Counted from the stretch's first letter, positions 8,101 through 16,424 are shown. The stretch: 47,794 nucleotides of DNA from Hansschlegelia zhihuaiae (GCF_004103825.1 NZ_RYFI01000004.1:57359-105152), one strand, 5' to 3'. Notes: generated by a model not told the origin, from the sequence alone. Made by a program: numbers and translations.

Positions 8101-9280
8101 TTGGCTGATCGTCGGCGCAGGCTTCGCAGGCAGCGTCCTGGCGGAAAGGATCGCGTCCGAACGCGACCAGTCCGTCCTCATCATCGACCGCAGGCCCCAT
8201 ATCGGCGGCAACGCGTACGACCGGCATGACGACGCCGGCGTGCTGATGCACCAGTACGGGCCGCACATTTTCCACACCAACTCCGACGCGATCTTCGACC
8301 ACCTGTCGAAGTTCACGGAGTGGCGCCCTTATGAGCATCGCGTGCTCGGGCGGATCGACGACAAGCTCGTCCCGATCCCGATCAACCGCACGACGATCAA
8401 CGCGCTCTACGATCTCGACCTGAAGACCGATGAGGAGGCGCAGGCTTTCCTCGACTCGCGCGCCGAGCCGGTCGAGGAGATCCGGACCTCCGAGGACGTC
8501 GTCGTGTCCAAGATCGGGCGCGAGCTCTATGAGAAGTTCTTCCGCGGCTACACCACCAAGCAGTGGGGGCTCGACCCGTCGGAGCTCGACAAGTCCGTGA
8601 CCTCGCGCGTTCCGACGCGCACCAACACGGACGACCGCTACTTCACGGACACGCATCAGTTCATGCCGAAGCATGGCTACACGCGGATGTTCGAGAGGAT
8701 GCTCGACCACCCGAACATCAAGATCATGCTGAATGCGGACTATCGCGAAATCCGCGACGAGATCCCGCATCGCCGGCTGATCTTCACGGGTCCGATCGAC
8801 GAGTTCTTCGACTTCCGCTTCGGCCGCCTGCCCTACCGGTCGCTGAAGTTCAAGCACGTCACACTCGACCAGGAGCAGTACCAGCCGGTCGGCACCGTGA
8901 ACTATCCGATGACCGAGGACTACACCCGGATCTCGGAATACAAGCACCTGACCGGCCAGGAGCACCATAAGACGACCATCACCTACGAATATCCGTCGGC
9001 GACGGGCGATCCCTACTACCCGATCCCCCGCCCGGAGAACCAGGCGCTGTACAAGAAATACCAGGCGCTCGCGATGGAGACCGAGAACGTCCACTTCGTG
9101 GGCCGTCTCGCGACCTACCGCTACTACAATATGGACCAGGTGGTCGGTCAGGCGCTCGCGGAGTTCCGCCGCATCCAGGAGACGGTCCCGCTCTGGAGCG
9201 CGCTCAACGGCAAGTCGCACGCCAACGCAGACGAGCGGCTGGTGGGCGCGCAGTTGGAAAACGGCCGGCTGCTGAACTAA
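8093..9280 (+). CDS. glf: UDP-galactopyranose mutase
   Basis: Converts UDP-galactopyranose to UDP-galactofuranose using reduced FAD. The first residues YDWLIVGAGFAG carry the dinucleotide-binding glycines, HIGGNAYD and YGPHIFHT follow, and VGRLATYRYYNMDQ near the C-terminus is the conserved substrate/FAD motif. Length (395 aa) fits the family. I place the start at the GTG at 8093 because AAAGGAAA lies upstream and the protein then starts exactly where family members do; an ATG at 8039 would add 18 unrelated residues that overlap the glycosyltransferase gene. With 8093 the overlap is 8 nt. A strong terminator follows at 9310. Confidence 0.95.
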   Translation: MYDWLIVGAGFAGSVLAERIASERDQSVLIIDRRPHIGGNAYDRHDDAGVLMHQYGPHIFHTNSDAIFDHLSKFTEWRPYEHRVLGRIDDKLVPIPINRTTINALYDLDLKTDEEAQAFLDSRAEPVEEIRTSEDVVVSKIGRELYEKFFRGYTTKQWGLDPSELDKSVTSRVPTRTNTDDRYFTDTHQFMPKHGYTRMFERMLDHPNIKIMLNADYREIRDEIPHRRLIFTGPIDEFFDFRFGRLPYRSLKFKHVTLDQEQYQPVGTVNYPMTEDYTRISEYKHLTGQEHHKTTITYEYPSATGDPYYPIPRPENQALYKKYQALAMETENVHFVGRLATYRYYNMDQVVGQALAEFRRIQETVPLWSALNGKSHANADERLVGAQLENGRLLN

Positions 9281-9309
9281 TCGCCTGCAGCCAGGCCGCC
9301 TAGTGGATC

Positions 9310-9341
9310 GGGCGCCGCCTTCAAAGGGCGGCGCCCTTTTC
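9310..9341 (+). terminator. Rho-independent terminator after glf
   Basis: Arms GGGCGCCGCC (9310-9319) and GGCGGCGCCC (9327-9336) pair perfectly over 10 bp with a 7-nt loop, followed by TTTT. It ends the glycosyltransferase-glf operon. Confidence 0.9.
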
Positions 9342-9367
9342 GTTTGGGGAGGAGACGGCTGCTCGCC

Positions 9368-9682
9368 TCAGCCGGTCGCCCTCGGCCGTTGGTCAAAACC
9401 CGCCTGCCGCTCCGCGCGCTCCATGAGCTCGAGGCGTTCGGTCGGGACCACTATGCCCTCGGTCGACACCACACGGATCGCGCCGGCGCCGTCGGCGGTG
9501 AGTTTGCGGACCATTTCGGCCGCCTCCGCGGCGGACATGCAGTAGGCGGTGCGAGGGCGATCGCCTGTTCGACTCAGTACGTTGTACGGCACTTTCTCCT
9601 CCCGGAAGGTCTTTTCCCAGAGATGGGGCGCGACAAGGCCGAGCGTTACGTCTTTTGACGAATCAGCCGGAATTTTTTCCAT
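9368..9682 (-). CDS. Hypothetical protein, 104 aa
   Basis: I do not recognise this protein. It has no signal peptide or membrane segment; the composition is ordinary for a soluble protein, with predicted helix around SAAEAAEMVRKL and a short hydrophobic strand AIRVVST. It stands alone between the glf terminator and the carboxylesterase gene, on the opposite strand to both. The ATG at 9682 has no strong ribosome binding site. Codon choice is consistent with a real gene, but the call rests only on frame length and composition, so it could be spurious. Confidence 0.5.
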   Translation of the reverse strand: MEKIPADSSKDVTLGLVAPHLWEKTFREEKVPYNVLSRTGDRPRTAYCMSAAEAAEMVRKLTADGAGAIRVVSTEGIVVPTERLELMERAERQAGFDQRPRATG

Positions 9683-9842
9683 CGTCAGGTTTGCGCCCCT
9701 GCCCGCCAGTTCTCTGAATGCGAAGATCGAGTTCGCTCACCGCCGAGCGTTCGCACCGACGCGGCTGGAAAATCGCCGCGGCGAACGCTCGCGCGCGTCC
9801 GCTCTGACGCGGCCCCAAGACAAGAAAGAACAGGGGGAGGAA

Positions 9843-11528
9843 ATGACGAAAATCGGTGGTTCTCGAGGTGGGCCGAAGGCCATCCTCGCCGCGGCGCTGC
9901 TCGGCTTGGCGACGACGCTCGCCGCGGCGGCGTCCGCCGCGCCGCAGCCCGCCCCGGCGCTCGGACCCAGGGTCGCGACCGACAAGGGAGACGTGCGCGG
10001 CTTCGTCGAAGACGGCGTCGCCAAGTTCTTCGGCATCCCCTACGCCAAGCCGCCGGTCGGCGCGCTGCGCTGGACGCCGCCGCAGGAGCCGGAGCCGTGG
10101 AGCAAGCCGCTTGAGGCGACCAGCTTCGGCCCGCAATGCCTCCAGGTGACGACGCTTGGGCCGTTCGCGGGCCCGCAGAACACCAATGAGGACTGCCTCT
10201 ACCTCAACGTCTTCGCGCCCGACGCGCATCTGCGCGGCGGCGGCAAGCTGCCGGTGATCGTGTGGATCTATGGCGGCGGCAATGTCGACGGGGCGAGCGA
10301 CGGCTATGACGGCTCGAAGCTCGCGCGCGACGGCAAGACCATCGTGGTCACCATGAACTACCGCATGAACCTGGTGGGCTTCTTCGCCCATCCGGCGCTC
10401 AAGGCGGAAGGTCATCCGATCGGCAATTACGGCATCCTGGACCAGCTCGCCGTGCTGAAATGGGTCCAGGCCAACATCGCGAAGTTCGGCGGCGATAAAA
10501 GCAACGTCTCGCTGGGCGGGCAGTCGGCAGGCTCGATCGACGCCGTGATCGGCATGACCTCGCCGCTGTTCAAGGGACTGTTCCACCGCGCGATCCTCCA
10601 GAGCGGCATCTTCGCCAGCATTCCGCTGGCGACCGCGGAGACCAGAGCCGTCAACATGGCCGCGGCCGCGGGTTGCGGAAACGGCGCGGACGCCCAGACC
10701 GCGAAATGCCTGCGCAAGCTGAGCGCCCAGCAGATCTTCGACCTCGCCGGAACGGCGAGCGCGAACAGCGCCTATGTCGCCGGGCCGATCGAGGACGGCG
10801 AGATCATTCCGGGCCCGATGCTCGCCAGGGTCGCGTCCGGCGACTTCAACAAGATGCCGGTTCTGAGCGGGGGCGTGTATGACGACGGCGCCTTCGGCCT
10901 CGGCGTCGCGCAATATTTCCGCCCCGGCCAGACGCCGGCGACGGAAGCCGACTACGACGCGCGGATCGCGGGCTTTGGCGGCGCCCAGTACTCTTCGGGG
11001 ACGCAGCAGAAAGTCAAGAAGCGCTATCCGCTCTCGGCCTATGAGTCGCCGTATTTCGCGCTCAACGCGATCGGCAGCGACATCACGCTCTGCACCAAGC
11101 GGAACGACAACCGGGTGCTGGCGAGCCAGACGCCGCTTTTCATGTACCAGTTCGCCGACCGGACGGCGCCGACCTTCTTCCCCAAAATGCCGGGCTTCCG
11201 AGCCCTCGCCTATCACACCGCCGAACTGCCTTACCTGTTCCCGGGCTGGCATGGCGGCGACCAGGGCATCCAACGCGAGCTCACCAAGAAGCAGCACAAG
11301 CTGTCGGACGAGATGGTCGAGGCCTGGTCAAACTTCGCCTGGACCGGCAATCCGAACGGCCGCGGCGAAAGCCCCTGGCCGCGCTACAGGGGCGCGCCCA
11401 ACCGGCTCGGCATCATGGAGCTGAACATCCCGTTCTCGACGGTGATCAGCGACGCCGAGTTCAAGGCCCAGCACAAATGCGACCTGTGGGACTCCGTCCT
11501 CACCTATGTCGCGACCGTGCCGAAATAA
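9843..11528 (+). CDS. Secreted type-B carboxylesterase
   Basis: A 561-aa alpha/beta hydrolase of the carboxylesterase type-B (cholinesterase-like) family. A signal peptide covers about residues 1-33, with hydrophobic core ILAAALLGLATTLAAAA and an AxA cleavage site. EDCLYLNVF (116-124) is the family signature, GGG (144-146) forms the oxyanion hole, and Ser228 in GQSAGS is the nucleophile; the His of the triad is probably in YHTAELPYLF. The expected acidic residue lies near VYDDGAF. The start at 9843 is strongly supported by GGGGGAGGAA directly upstream. It probably acts in the periplasm or outside on esters; the substrate is unknown. A hairpin follows the stop. Confidence 0.93.
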   Translation: MTKIGGSRGGPKAILAAALLGLATTLAAAASAAPQPAPALGPRVATDKGDVRGFVEDGVAKFFGIPYAKPPVGALRWTPPQEPEPWSKPLEATSFGPQCLQVTTLGPFAGPQNTNEDCLYLNVFAPDAHLRGGGKLPVIVWIYGGGNVDGASDGYDGSKLARDGKTIVVTMNYRMNLVGFFAHPALKAEGHPIGNYGILDQLAVLKWVQANIAKFGGDKSNVSLGGQSAGSIDAVIGMTSPLFKGLFHRAILQSGIFASIPLATAETRAVNMAAAAGCGNGADAQTAKCLRKLSAQQIFDLAGTASANSAYVAGPIEDGEIIPGPMLARVASGDFNKMPVLSGGVYDDGAFGLGVAQYFRPGQTPATEADYDARIAGFGGAQYSSGTQQKVKKRYPLSAYESPYFALNAIGSDITLCTKRNDNRVLASQTPLFMYQFADRTAPTFFPKMPGFRALAYHTAELPYLFPGWHGGDQGIQRELTKKQHKLSDEMVEAWSNFAWTGNPNGRGESPWPRYRGAPNRLGIMELNIPFSTVISDAEFKAQHKCDLWDSVLTYVATVPK

Positions 11529-11540
11529 GCGCTGCGACGG

Positions 11541-11572
11541 AGCCGGCGGGGGCGCATGCCCCGCCGGCTTCG
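11541..11572 (+). terminator. Hairpin terminator after carboxylesterase
   Basis: A perfect 11-bp stem, AGCCGGCGGGG (11541-11551) with CCCCGCCGGCT (11559-11569), loop of 7 nt. Only two T follow, so termination may be partial. Confidence 0.7.
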
Positions 11573-11926
11573 CTCCGGGCCTTGCTCACCAAGTCTCACT
11601 TACTCCGCGGATTTCGGGGACGCGGCCGGCGAGTGCGTGTCCGAAGCGAGCCGTCACGCGGCACGGCCCCAATGAAATCGAATCTGACGCTCGACCGACG
11701 CCGACCGCTGCCGTCGCGCCGCTCCATGATGCGGGCAGGTCGGGCGCTCCTGTTTCGGGAGGGCGAGTTTAACCACGGTCGACAATCCGCAGGGGCGGAG
11801 GCGACTTGAGACCGAGGGCTGGCTCACTTGGCTCGTCCGGGGTGGGGAGCTATCATTTGAGCCCCAAGGGGGACCGTGTCTGATAGGTCGTGCAGCCTAA
11901 CACACGATCTTTGATCGGAGGTTCGC
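11573..11926. other. Gap without a gene before the FkbM gene
   Basis: No coding frame with a recognisable product on either strand. Base composition drifts from GC-rich on the left to more AT-rich on the right. TTGAGCC at 11857 is a possible -35 but no convincing -10 follows. GGAGG (11917-11921) is the ribosome binding site of the next gene. Confidence 0.6.
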
Positions 11927-12607
11927 TTGTCTGTCGTAGATCACGCCAGCCTGCTAAGAAGATTAAGCGAGAACGGCTGGGAGTTGAACGTCCTATATGA
12001 CGTCGGCGCCAACATTGGCCGCTGGTCCATCGAAGCCCAAAGGGTGCTGCCCGGCGCGCGTTTTGAGTTGTTTGAACCATTGGTCGGGAGGTACAAACCC
12101 GTCGACGACGCTGTACGCTTTTCTCAAATACGCGACTATGGCTTGCACCCAGTGGCCCTGTCTGACGAGAATAAGACAGACAATATCAAGCTGTTAGGAA
12201 ACATGGGCGTCGGAAGCAGCATCCTGTTGCTGGACGCGGATCGGCGGAAAGATATTCCGCTCATTGAGTGCGACTATGCTCGAATGGACGATATTGTAGC
12301 AGCAAAGGGGCTACGCGCTCCGGATTTCATAAAACTCGACACTCAAGCGTCAGAACTCAGGATCCTGAAGGGAGCCGTCGAAACCCTTAAAAAGAACAAA
12401 TTCGTCCTGGTGGAAACGTGGATGCGGCGATCTTATGGTCCTGAAACGCCGCTGTTTCATGAATTGGCGAACTTTATGTACGAGCAAGACTATATTCTGT
12501 ACGAGATAATCCTCAGTGAGGGCCGCGACCCGGACGGAACGCTACGCTGGTTTGACGCGGTCTTCCAGAACAAGGCGTTCAGCAGGTTTGATGCGGCTCA
12601 GCTCTAG
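11927..12607 (+). CDS. FkbM family methyltransferase
   Basis: A 226-aa SAM-dependent methyltransferase of the FkbM group. The SAM-binding motif I is VLYDVGANIGRWSIEA (residues about 22-37), FELFEP is motif II, and DFIKLDTQASELRILKGA is the FkbM signature. The start is a TTG at 11927, preceded by GGAGG with a 5-nt gap; no ATG fits. FkbM proteins O-methylate small metabolites or glycans, and here the target is unknown. The gene has clearly more A and T and more codons such as ATA, TTA and AAA than its neighbours, so it was probably acquired by transfer. It stands alone, 118 nt before the next gene. Confidence 0.9.
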   Translation: MSVVDHASLLRRLSENGWELNVLYDVGANIGRWSIEAQRVLPGARFELFEPLVGRYKPVDDAVRFSQIRDYGLHPVALSDENKTDNIKLLGNMGVGSSILLLDADRRKDIPLIECDYARMDDIVAAKGLRAPDFIKLDTQASELRILKGAVETLKKNKFVLVETWMRRSYGPETPLFHELANFMYEQDYILYEIILSEGRDPDGTLRWFDAVFQNKAFSRFDAAQL

Positions 12608-12725
12608 CAAGACAAGTAACGTGTCGCACCGGGCGCAGCGTCGGACAAAGTCGAGACCAGCATTGCGCCTTCAGCCGACATATGCCCGTTAGTCGCACAA
12701 CCATGTAGCCAAGGGCGCAGCCGCG

Positions 12726-13391
12726 ATGGCCGGGAAATCGATTGTTGCAGGAACCGCGGCTGTCGGTTTCACGGCCGGCCTCCTGATCGGGAGCATGCTT
12801 GTCGGTTCCTCTCTGCCGCCCGTAGCGACCGAACCTTATCTCGCGACCTATGGAAGCTTGATCGCCGCGGTGGCGGCCGTCGCCGTGGCGAGCGCTCTCA
12901 TATGGCAAATTCTGAGCAGCAGCGCGCAGCACAAGAGCGCGATGTTAACAGCGAAAGAGCGCTCTCAAGCCGAGTGGGAGGCCGCCGACGGCGAGCTGGC
13001 TGTTCTGGCCGAACGGGTTGCGGCTGATCTCTCACCGCGTATCGAGGCGATGCTTGAGCGCAACCCTGATCTTGCTCCCGCTTTGGAGGCGGGCGAAGCG
13101 CCTGCCAGCATCTCCTTTCCCGAAATGTGCCGCTTTGCCCTGGAGCCTCCGAATCACACCGCCGTTTTGACCTCTCGATCGTCGCCAAACACGGCAAGAC
13201 AGTTCTTCAAGATGATCGACGAGCTTAGGAAGCTACTTGGCATTATCGCGCCGTATCAAATCGCGCTGCCTCCGGAAGAGAACCGGAACGTGGTGGGGCG
13301 GCTTGGAGCGGAGTATGTCCAGGTGGCGCGCCATGTCCTTTCACTCTGCGCCAAAGTCCGAGTCGAGGCCGAGCGCTGGCGCCCGAGGTGA
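12726..13391 (+). CDS. Hypothetical membrane protein, 221 aa
   Basis: I do not recognise the family. Two hydrophobic segments are visible, about residues 6-28 and 42-63 (LIAAVAAVAVASALIWQIL), followed by a charged, helix-rich soluble domain of about 155 residues beginning with a likely coiled coil (KERSQAEWEAADGELAVLAERV). This gives a topology of two membrane helices with a cytoplasmic tail. The start codon is ATG at 12726 with no strong ribosome binding site. It lies in the accessory stretch next to the FkbM gene and just before the tRNA-Pro fragment, and may belong to the same acquired segment. Confidence 0.65.
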   Translation: MAGKSIVAGTAAVGFTAGLLIGSMLVGSSLPPVATEPYLATYGSLIAAVAAVAVASALIWQILSSSAQHKSAMLTAKERSQAEWEAADGELAVLAERVAADLSPRIEAMLERNPDLAPALEAGEAPASISFPEMCRFALEPPNHTAVLTSRSSPNTARQFFKMIDELRKLLGIIAPYQIALPPEENRNVVGRLGAEYVQVARHVLSLCAKVRVEAERWRPR

Positions 13392-14256
13392 GCGCGCAGA
13401 CGGCCCGAAGGCCCGAGACGGCGGGACTATGTCCTGTGGCGGTCGAATGAGAGACGGGCTCACTGAGGAGATCCGGCGACCCTATCGGCAAGATCCGGCG
13501 CTCATGGGCGACCTCGCGGGAGGCGGCCAACGATAGAAAGGGGCTTGAAGACCAAGCGGCCAAGGTAACGATCCGCCGGAGGATTCTTCCGCGCCCGAAG
13601 CGCCACATTGGGGTGATCTGCAGAGCGCCACGGCCATCACCCGTCCGGACTTCCAGAGGGCGTCGCCATGCGGTCTGAACAGGTCTTCGGGCGGTTTCGG
13701 GGGCGCTCGCGAAAGCCCCGTCTCCTAACCCTTTGAGCCGACTGGTCGGAGTGGCAGGATTCGAACCTGCGACCTCTCGTCCCGAACAAACAGTTTTGGA
13801 TACGCTCCTGTTTCTCCTCGGCAAAAACGAGAACACGATGGCGAACGTCGTGATCGGTTCGCGCCAAAGCGTCTCCTTTTCGGCGTCCTCGTTGGCCTGC
13901 GCATCGATCCCGATAGGTGTCCGCAGGGCCGGGCTTTGGGGATCGCCGGCCTGACGTAGCCGTCCCACGGATTGCCAGTCACCGCCGGCTTCCAGTCGCC
14001 GCCAGGATCGCTGAGGTCTTGGACGCGGGATGTCCCGACTCTGCCGCGCGTGACAATCAAAAGATCGTGACTTGGGCGGAGACAGTCGAACCGAACAGCA
14101 AAGCCGACTTCAAGATCAAGGCCCGGCGAGGGTCGGGCTCGTGTCTTTGATGCAAGCGATTTTGTTGCAACCGTGGAGCGGCTATGGGTAGGCTAGACAC
14201 TAATGACGCGAACTAGAGGTTGAACCAACCCGAAATGTCGAAGGGGGTGGCTTTCC
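13392..14256. other. Gene-poor 865-nt stretch holding a tRNA fragment
   Basis: Between the unknown membrane protein and the GSCFA gene I see no reliable coding frame. The only recognisable item is the tRNA-Pro 3' fragment at 13734-13787. To its right, a minus-strand frame reads through the fragment and has protein-like composition around 13790-13915, possibly the tail of a decayed gene, but nothing identifiable. GGGGG at 14242-14246 may serve as ribosome binding site of the next gene. Confidence 0.6.
13734..13787 (-). pseudogene. 3' fragment of tRNA-Pro, att-like direct repeat (distal copy)
   Basis: A 54-nt copy of the 3' part of the tRNA-Pro gene at 15626-15702, in the same orientation. It runs from the anticodon loop through the T arm, the acceptor strand and CCA, and on for 9 nt beyond. 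It differs from the intact gene by one substitution and one deleted base in the variable region. The 5' half of the tRNA is absent. Tyrosine recombinases typically use exactly this part of tRNA genes as attachment site. Confidence 0.85.
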
Positions 14257-15267
14257 ATGGTTGGCAAGGTGATCTCGAGCACGGAATACGCAGCCAATTT
14301 CAAGAGCAACCCGAACTGGCGCTGGGGCAAGGGAGACGCCGGCGACTCGCCCACGGACGCCTGCCAGCGCATCGGCCGCGCCACTCTTCCCATCTGGCGG
14401 CCCCGCACCGACGTGAAGGTCCCGGCCGGTGCGAGCGTCTCCGCAATGGGCTCCTGTTTTGCGCGCCGGATCGAAACCGTCTTCCAGGAGGAAGGGTTCA
14501 CGGTCCTGAGCCGACCGCAGGAGCTGCCCGAGCTCGACCAAGGGGTGTACGAATCCCAGCTCACGAACCGCTTCAACACGGCGTCGATGTTGCTCGAGTT
14601 CCGACGCATCCTGGAAGGCCCCGAAGTTCTTCCTGACGACGCCCTGCTGATCCCGCAGAAGGGCGGGACCTTCATGGACGGGCATCATCACAGCGTTTAC
14701 AGCGGCACCGTCGAGGCGATCATCGGCCGCCGACGGCGTTTCTATGACGACTTCCAGTCGGTCAAGCAGGCCGACGCGATCGTGCTCACGCTCGGCCTGA
14801 CCGAGGCTGCCTTCGACCCCGCCTCCGGTCTCTACCGCAACGCCTCGCCGACGCCGCGAGAGGTCGCGAGAAAGGCGCCGATCGAGATCCACGTCCTCGA
14901 CTTCAAGCAGAACATGGACAACGTCGAGGGCATCTACCGCCTCATTCGGACCCACTGCGTCAGGAACCCGAAGATATTCCTGACCGTGTCTCCTGTCCCC
15001 CTCGGCGGCACCTTCCAGTCCGAGGATGTGCTGGTGGCGAACGCCGCGTCGAAGGCGACGCTCAGGACGGTCGCCCACGAGATCACATCGGCTTACGACG
15101 ACATCATTTATTTCCCGAGCTACGAGATCGCCACGAACGTCGACCAGAAGACGGCATGGCGCGCCGACATGCGCCATGTCCTGCATCCCGTCGTTCAGCA
15201 GATCGTGGCGCAGTTCAAGGCCGCGCATATGGGCGACCCGCAGCAAAGCGCGATAGCCGCCGAGTAG
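14257..15267 (+). CDS. GSCFA domain protein (SGNH-like)
   Basis: A 336-aa protein with the family motif MGSCFARRIE at residues 64-73, the serine being Ser66. LTVSPVPL and YFPSYEI later in the protein are shared with the second GSCFA protein at 20798-22057. GSCFA domains are related to SGNH/GDSL hydrolases and PC-esterases and are presumed to act on polysaccharides, for example as acyl esterases or transferases; no reaction is established here. There is no signal peptide. It starts at the ATG at 14257, preceded by a G-rich stretch. The gene lies alone between two copies of the tRNA-Pro 3' end, which makes it a possible cargo gene, though its composition resembles the host chromosome. Confidence 0.88.
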   Translation: MVGKVISSTEYAANFKSNPNWRWGKGDAGDSPTDACQRIGRATLPIWRPRTDVKVPAGASVSAMGSCFARRIETVFQEEGFTVLSRPQELPELDQGVYESQLTNRFNTASMLLEFRRILEGPEVLPDDALLIPQKGGTFMDGHHHSVYSGTVEAIIGRRRRFYDDFQSVKQADAIVLTLGLTEAAFDPASGLYRNASPTPREVARKAPIEIHVLDFKQNMDNVEGIYRLIRTHCVRNPKIFLTVSPVPLGGTFQSEDVLVANAASKATLRTVAHEITSAYDDIIYFPSYEIATNVDQKTAWRADMRHVLHPVVQQIVAQFKAAHMGDPQQSAIAAE

Positions 15268-15616
15268 TCCTCCGGAGACGGCGAACGTCGGCGCCTGAAT
15301 TTCGATCTCCGGGACACGCACATCTGCGGTCTGAGCACGTGAGGTTTTTCACCTTGACGCCCGGTCAAGGTGGGACTGTCGTAGGCGTAGCGGTTTAGGC
15401 CGAAGTTGGCCTGAGCTGCGGCTCGTCGATCGACGAATCCTCGATGCAGAACGGAGTGGATCTATGGGAGGCGTCGTCGGGCTCTACAACATCACGGATG
15501 AGGCGCTGCAGTCCGTCCGCGACGCCACCACCGGGACTTCCAGAAGAAGCCGCCGAAGGCTTTTTGGTGCCCCGTTATCGTAACGGCTTCCGTAACATTA
15601 GGCACGGAACACATAC
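15268..15616. other. Gap between GSCFA gene and tRNA-Pro
   Basis: No gene seen. It contains the perfect palindrome at 15350-15372 and a smaller one at 15575-15589 (CCGTTA, TCG, TAACGG). Short frames here have no recognisable product. Confidence 0.55.
15350..15372. repeat. Perfect inverted repeat, 9-bp arms
   Basis: CACCTTGAC (15350-15358) and GTCAAGGTG (15364-15372) with a 5-nt centre. A T5 run precedes it on the plus strand, so it does not look like a terminator for either strand. It could be a regulator binding site. Confidence 0.5.
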
Positions 15617-15671
15617 TGAGCCGACTGGTCGGAGTGGCAGGATTCGAACCTGCGACCCCCTCGTCCCGAAC
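15617..15671 (-). repeat. Direct repeat, tRNA-proximal copy
   Basis: The 55-nt counterpart of the fragment at 13734-13787. It covers the anticodon loop to the 3' end of the intact tRNA-Pro plus 9 nt downstream of CCA. The two copies enclose 1,829 nt. Confidence 0.85.
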
Positions 15672-15702
15672 GAGGTGCGCTACCAAGCTGCGCCACACTC
15701 CG
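15626..15702 (-). tRNA. tRNA-Pro (anticodon CGG)
   Basis: A complete cloverleaf of 74 nt plus encoded CCA. Acceptor CGGAGTG pairs with CACTCCG, the D arm contains AGCTTGGTA, the anticodon stem CCTCG/CGAGG encloses the loop TTCGGGA with anticodon CGG, and the T arm is GCAGG TTCGAAT CCTGC. The discriminator base is A. It decodes CCG proline codons, which are common in this GC-rich genome. Confidence 0.97.
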
Positions 15703-15854
15703 AGCCGGCGGCGGCCCTTATAGGATCGCGGCTCGCGCTCCGCAAGCGACCTCATGGCGCTCACGGGCGGCCGCGCGGAACCGCCGCGCGCAGCGGACGT
15801 TGATTTTTTCGAAGGCGGTCAAGAAGACCGTGATTTTTGACGGAAGGCGGCCCA

Positions 15855-16163
15855 ATGGAGACGCGCAGAACCACCGGCAAGGCGGATGAGATGACGGAAG
15901 CCGTCGGATCGACCGGCCGTCGCGCCGCGTCGCAGGCGCGTAAGGCCGGCGCCGACATCGGAGACGCGATCGACCGGAACTCGGCGTCCGGCGCGGCCCA
16001 TGTCAGGCGCGCCTCCCGCAAGAGCTCGGCCGCCTACGAGGCCGCGACCGACGAGTTCGACGATCGCATGGGCTCCCTCGAAGCGCAGATTCGCCGCAAC
16101 CCGCTCGCGGCCGCCGGCGCAGCTCTGCTGGTCGGGGTCGTTCTTGGACGCTTCGTGCTCTGA
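15855..16163 (+). CDS. YqjD/ElaB-like (DUF883) small membrane-anchored protein
   Basis: A 102-aa protein with a long charged amphipathic N-terminal helix rich in Ala, Arg, Ser and Asp and a C-terminal membrane anchor, [20 protein letters not shown], with small-residue spacing. This layout matches ElaB/YqjD/DUF883 proteins, which in Escherichia coli are inner membrane proteins of stationary phase that associate with ribosomes. Start ATG at 15855 follows GGAAGGCGG. The CsbD-like gene starts 30 nt after its stop, and the two probably form a stress-induced unit. Family assignment is by architecture more than by residues. Confidence 0.75.
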   Translation: METRRTTGKADEMTEAVGSTGRRAASQARKAGADIGDAIDRNSASGAAHVRRASRKSSAAYEAATDEFDDRMGSLEAQIRRNPLAAAGAALLVGVVLGRFVL

Positions 16164-16193
16164 CTTCGGCCTCGACCCGGAAGATCGCTCGAG

Positions 16194-16376
16194 ATGGTCA
16201 ACAAGAATACGGTCAAGGGCGCGGCCAAGGAGGTCGCGGGGAAGACGAAGGCGGCCGCCGGCAAGGCGACCGGCGAGAAGGCCGTGCAGGCCCGCGGCAA
16301 GGCGCTCGAAGCCGAAGGAAAGGCTCAGAAGACGATCGGCAAAGCGACGACCAGGGCCCGCTCGGCCCTGAAATGA
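16194..16376 (+). CDS. CsbD family stress protein
   Basis: A 60-aa, strongly basic, Lys/Ala/Gly-rich protein of the CsbD family; VKGAAKEVAGKTKAAAGKATG followed later by a second GKAQKTIGKAT block is the usual two-repeat pattern. These proteins are abundant under general stress in many bacteria, but their biochemical role is not established. It follows the YqjD-like gene by 30 nt. It is convergent with the large histidine kinase gene, whose stop is 48 nt away. Confidence 0.88.
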   Translation: MVNKNTVKGAAKEVAGKTKAAAGKATGEKAVQARGKALEAEGKAQKTIGKATTRARSALK

Positions 16377-16424
16377 ACCTCACGCGCGCCGTAGGCGTCG
16401 GTCTCCAGAGCGGCGGGCGGGAGA

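Noticed and set aside
13243-13968. Minus-strand frame across the tRNA-Pro fragment
   Set aside because: It translates through the tRNA sequence (giving the well-known artefact [11 protein letters not shown]) and overlaps the preceding hypothetical gene. Any real gene tail near 13790-13915 could not be identified.
14257-15267. GSCFA gene as proven mobile cargo
   Set aside because: Its base composition looks like the host chromosome, and no integrase or phage gene accompanies it. Kept as a hypothesis only.
15492-15764. Minus-strand frame across intact tRNA-Pro
   Set aside because: Same artefact: it is the translated tRNA gene with flanks.
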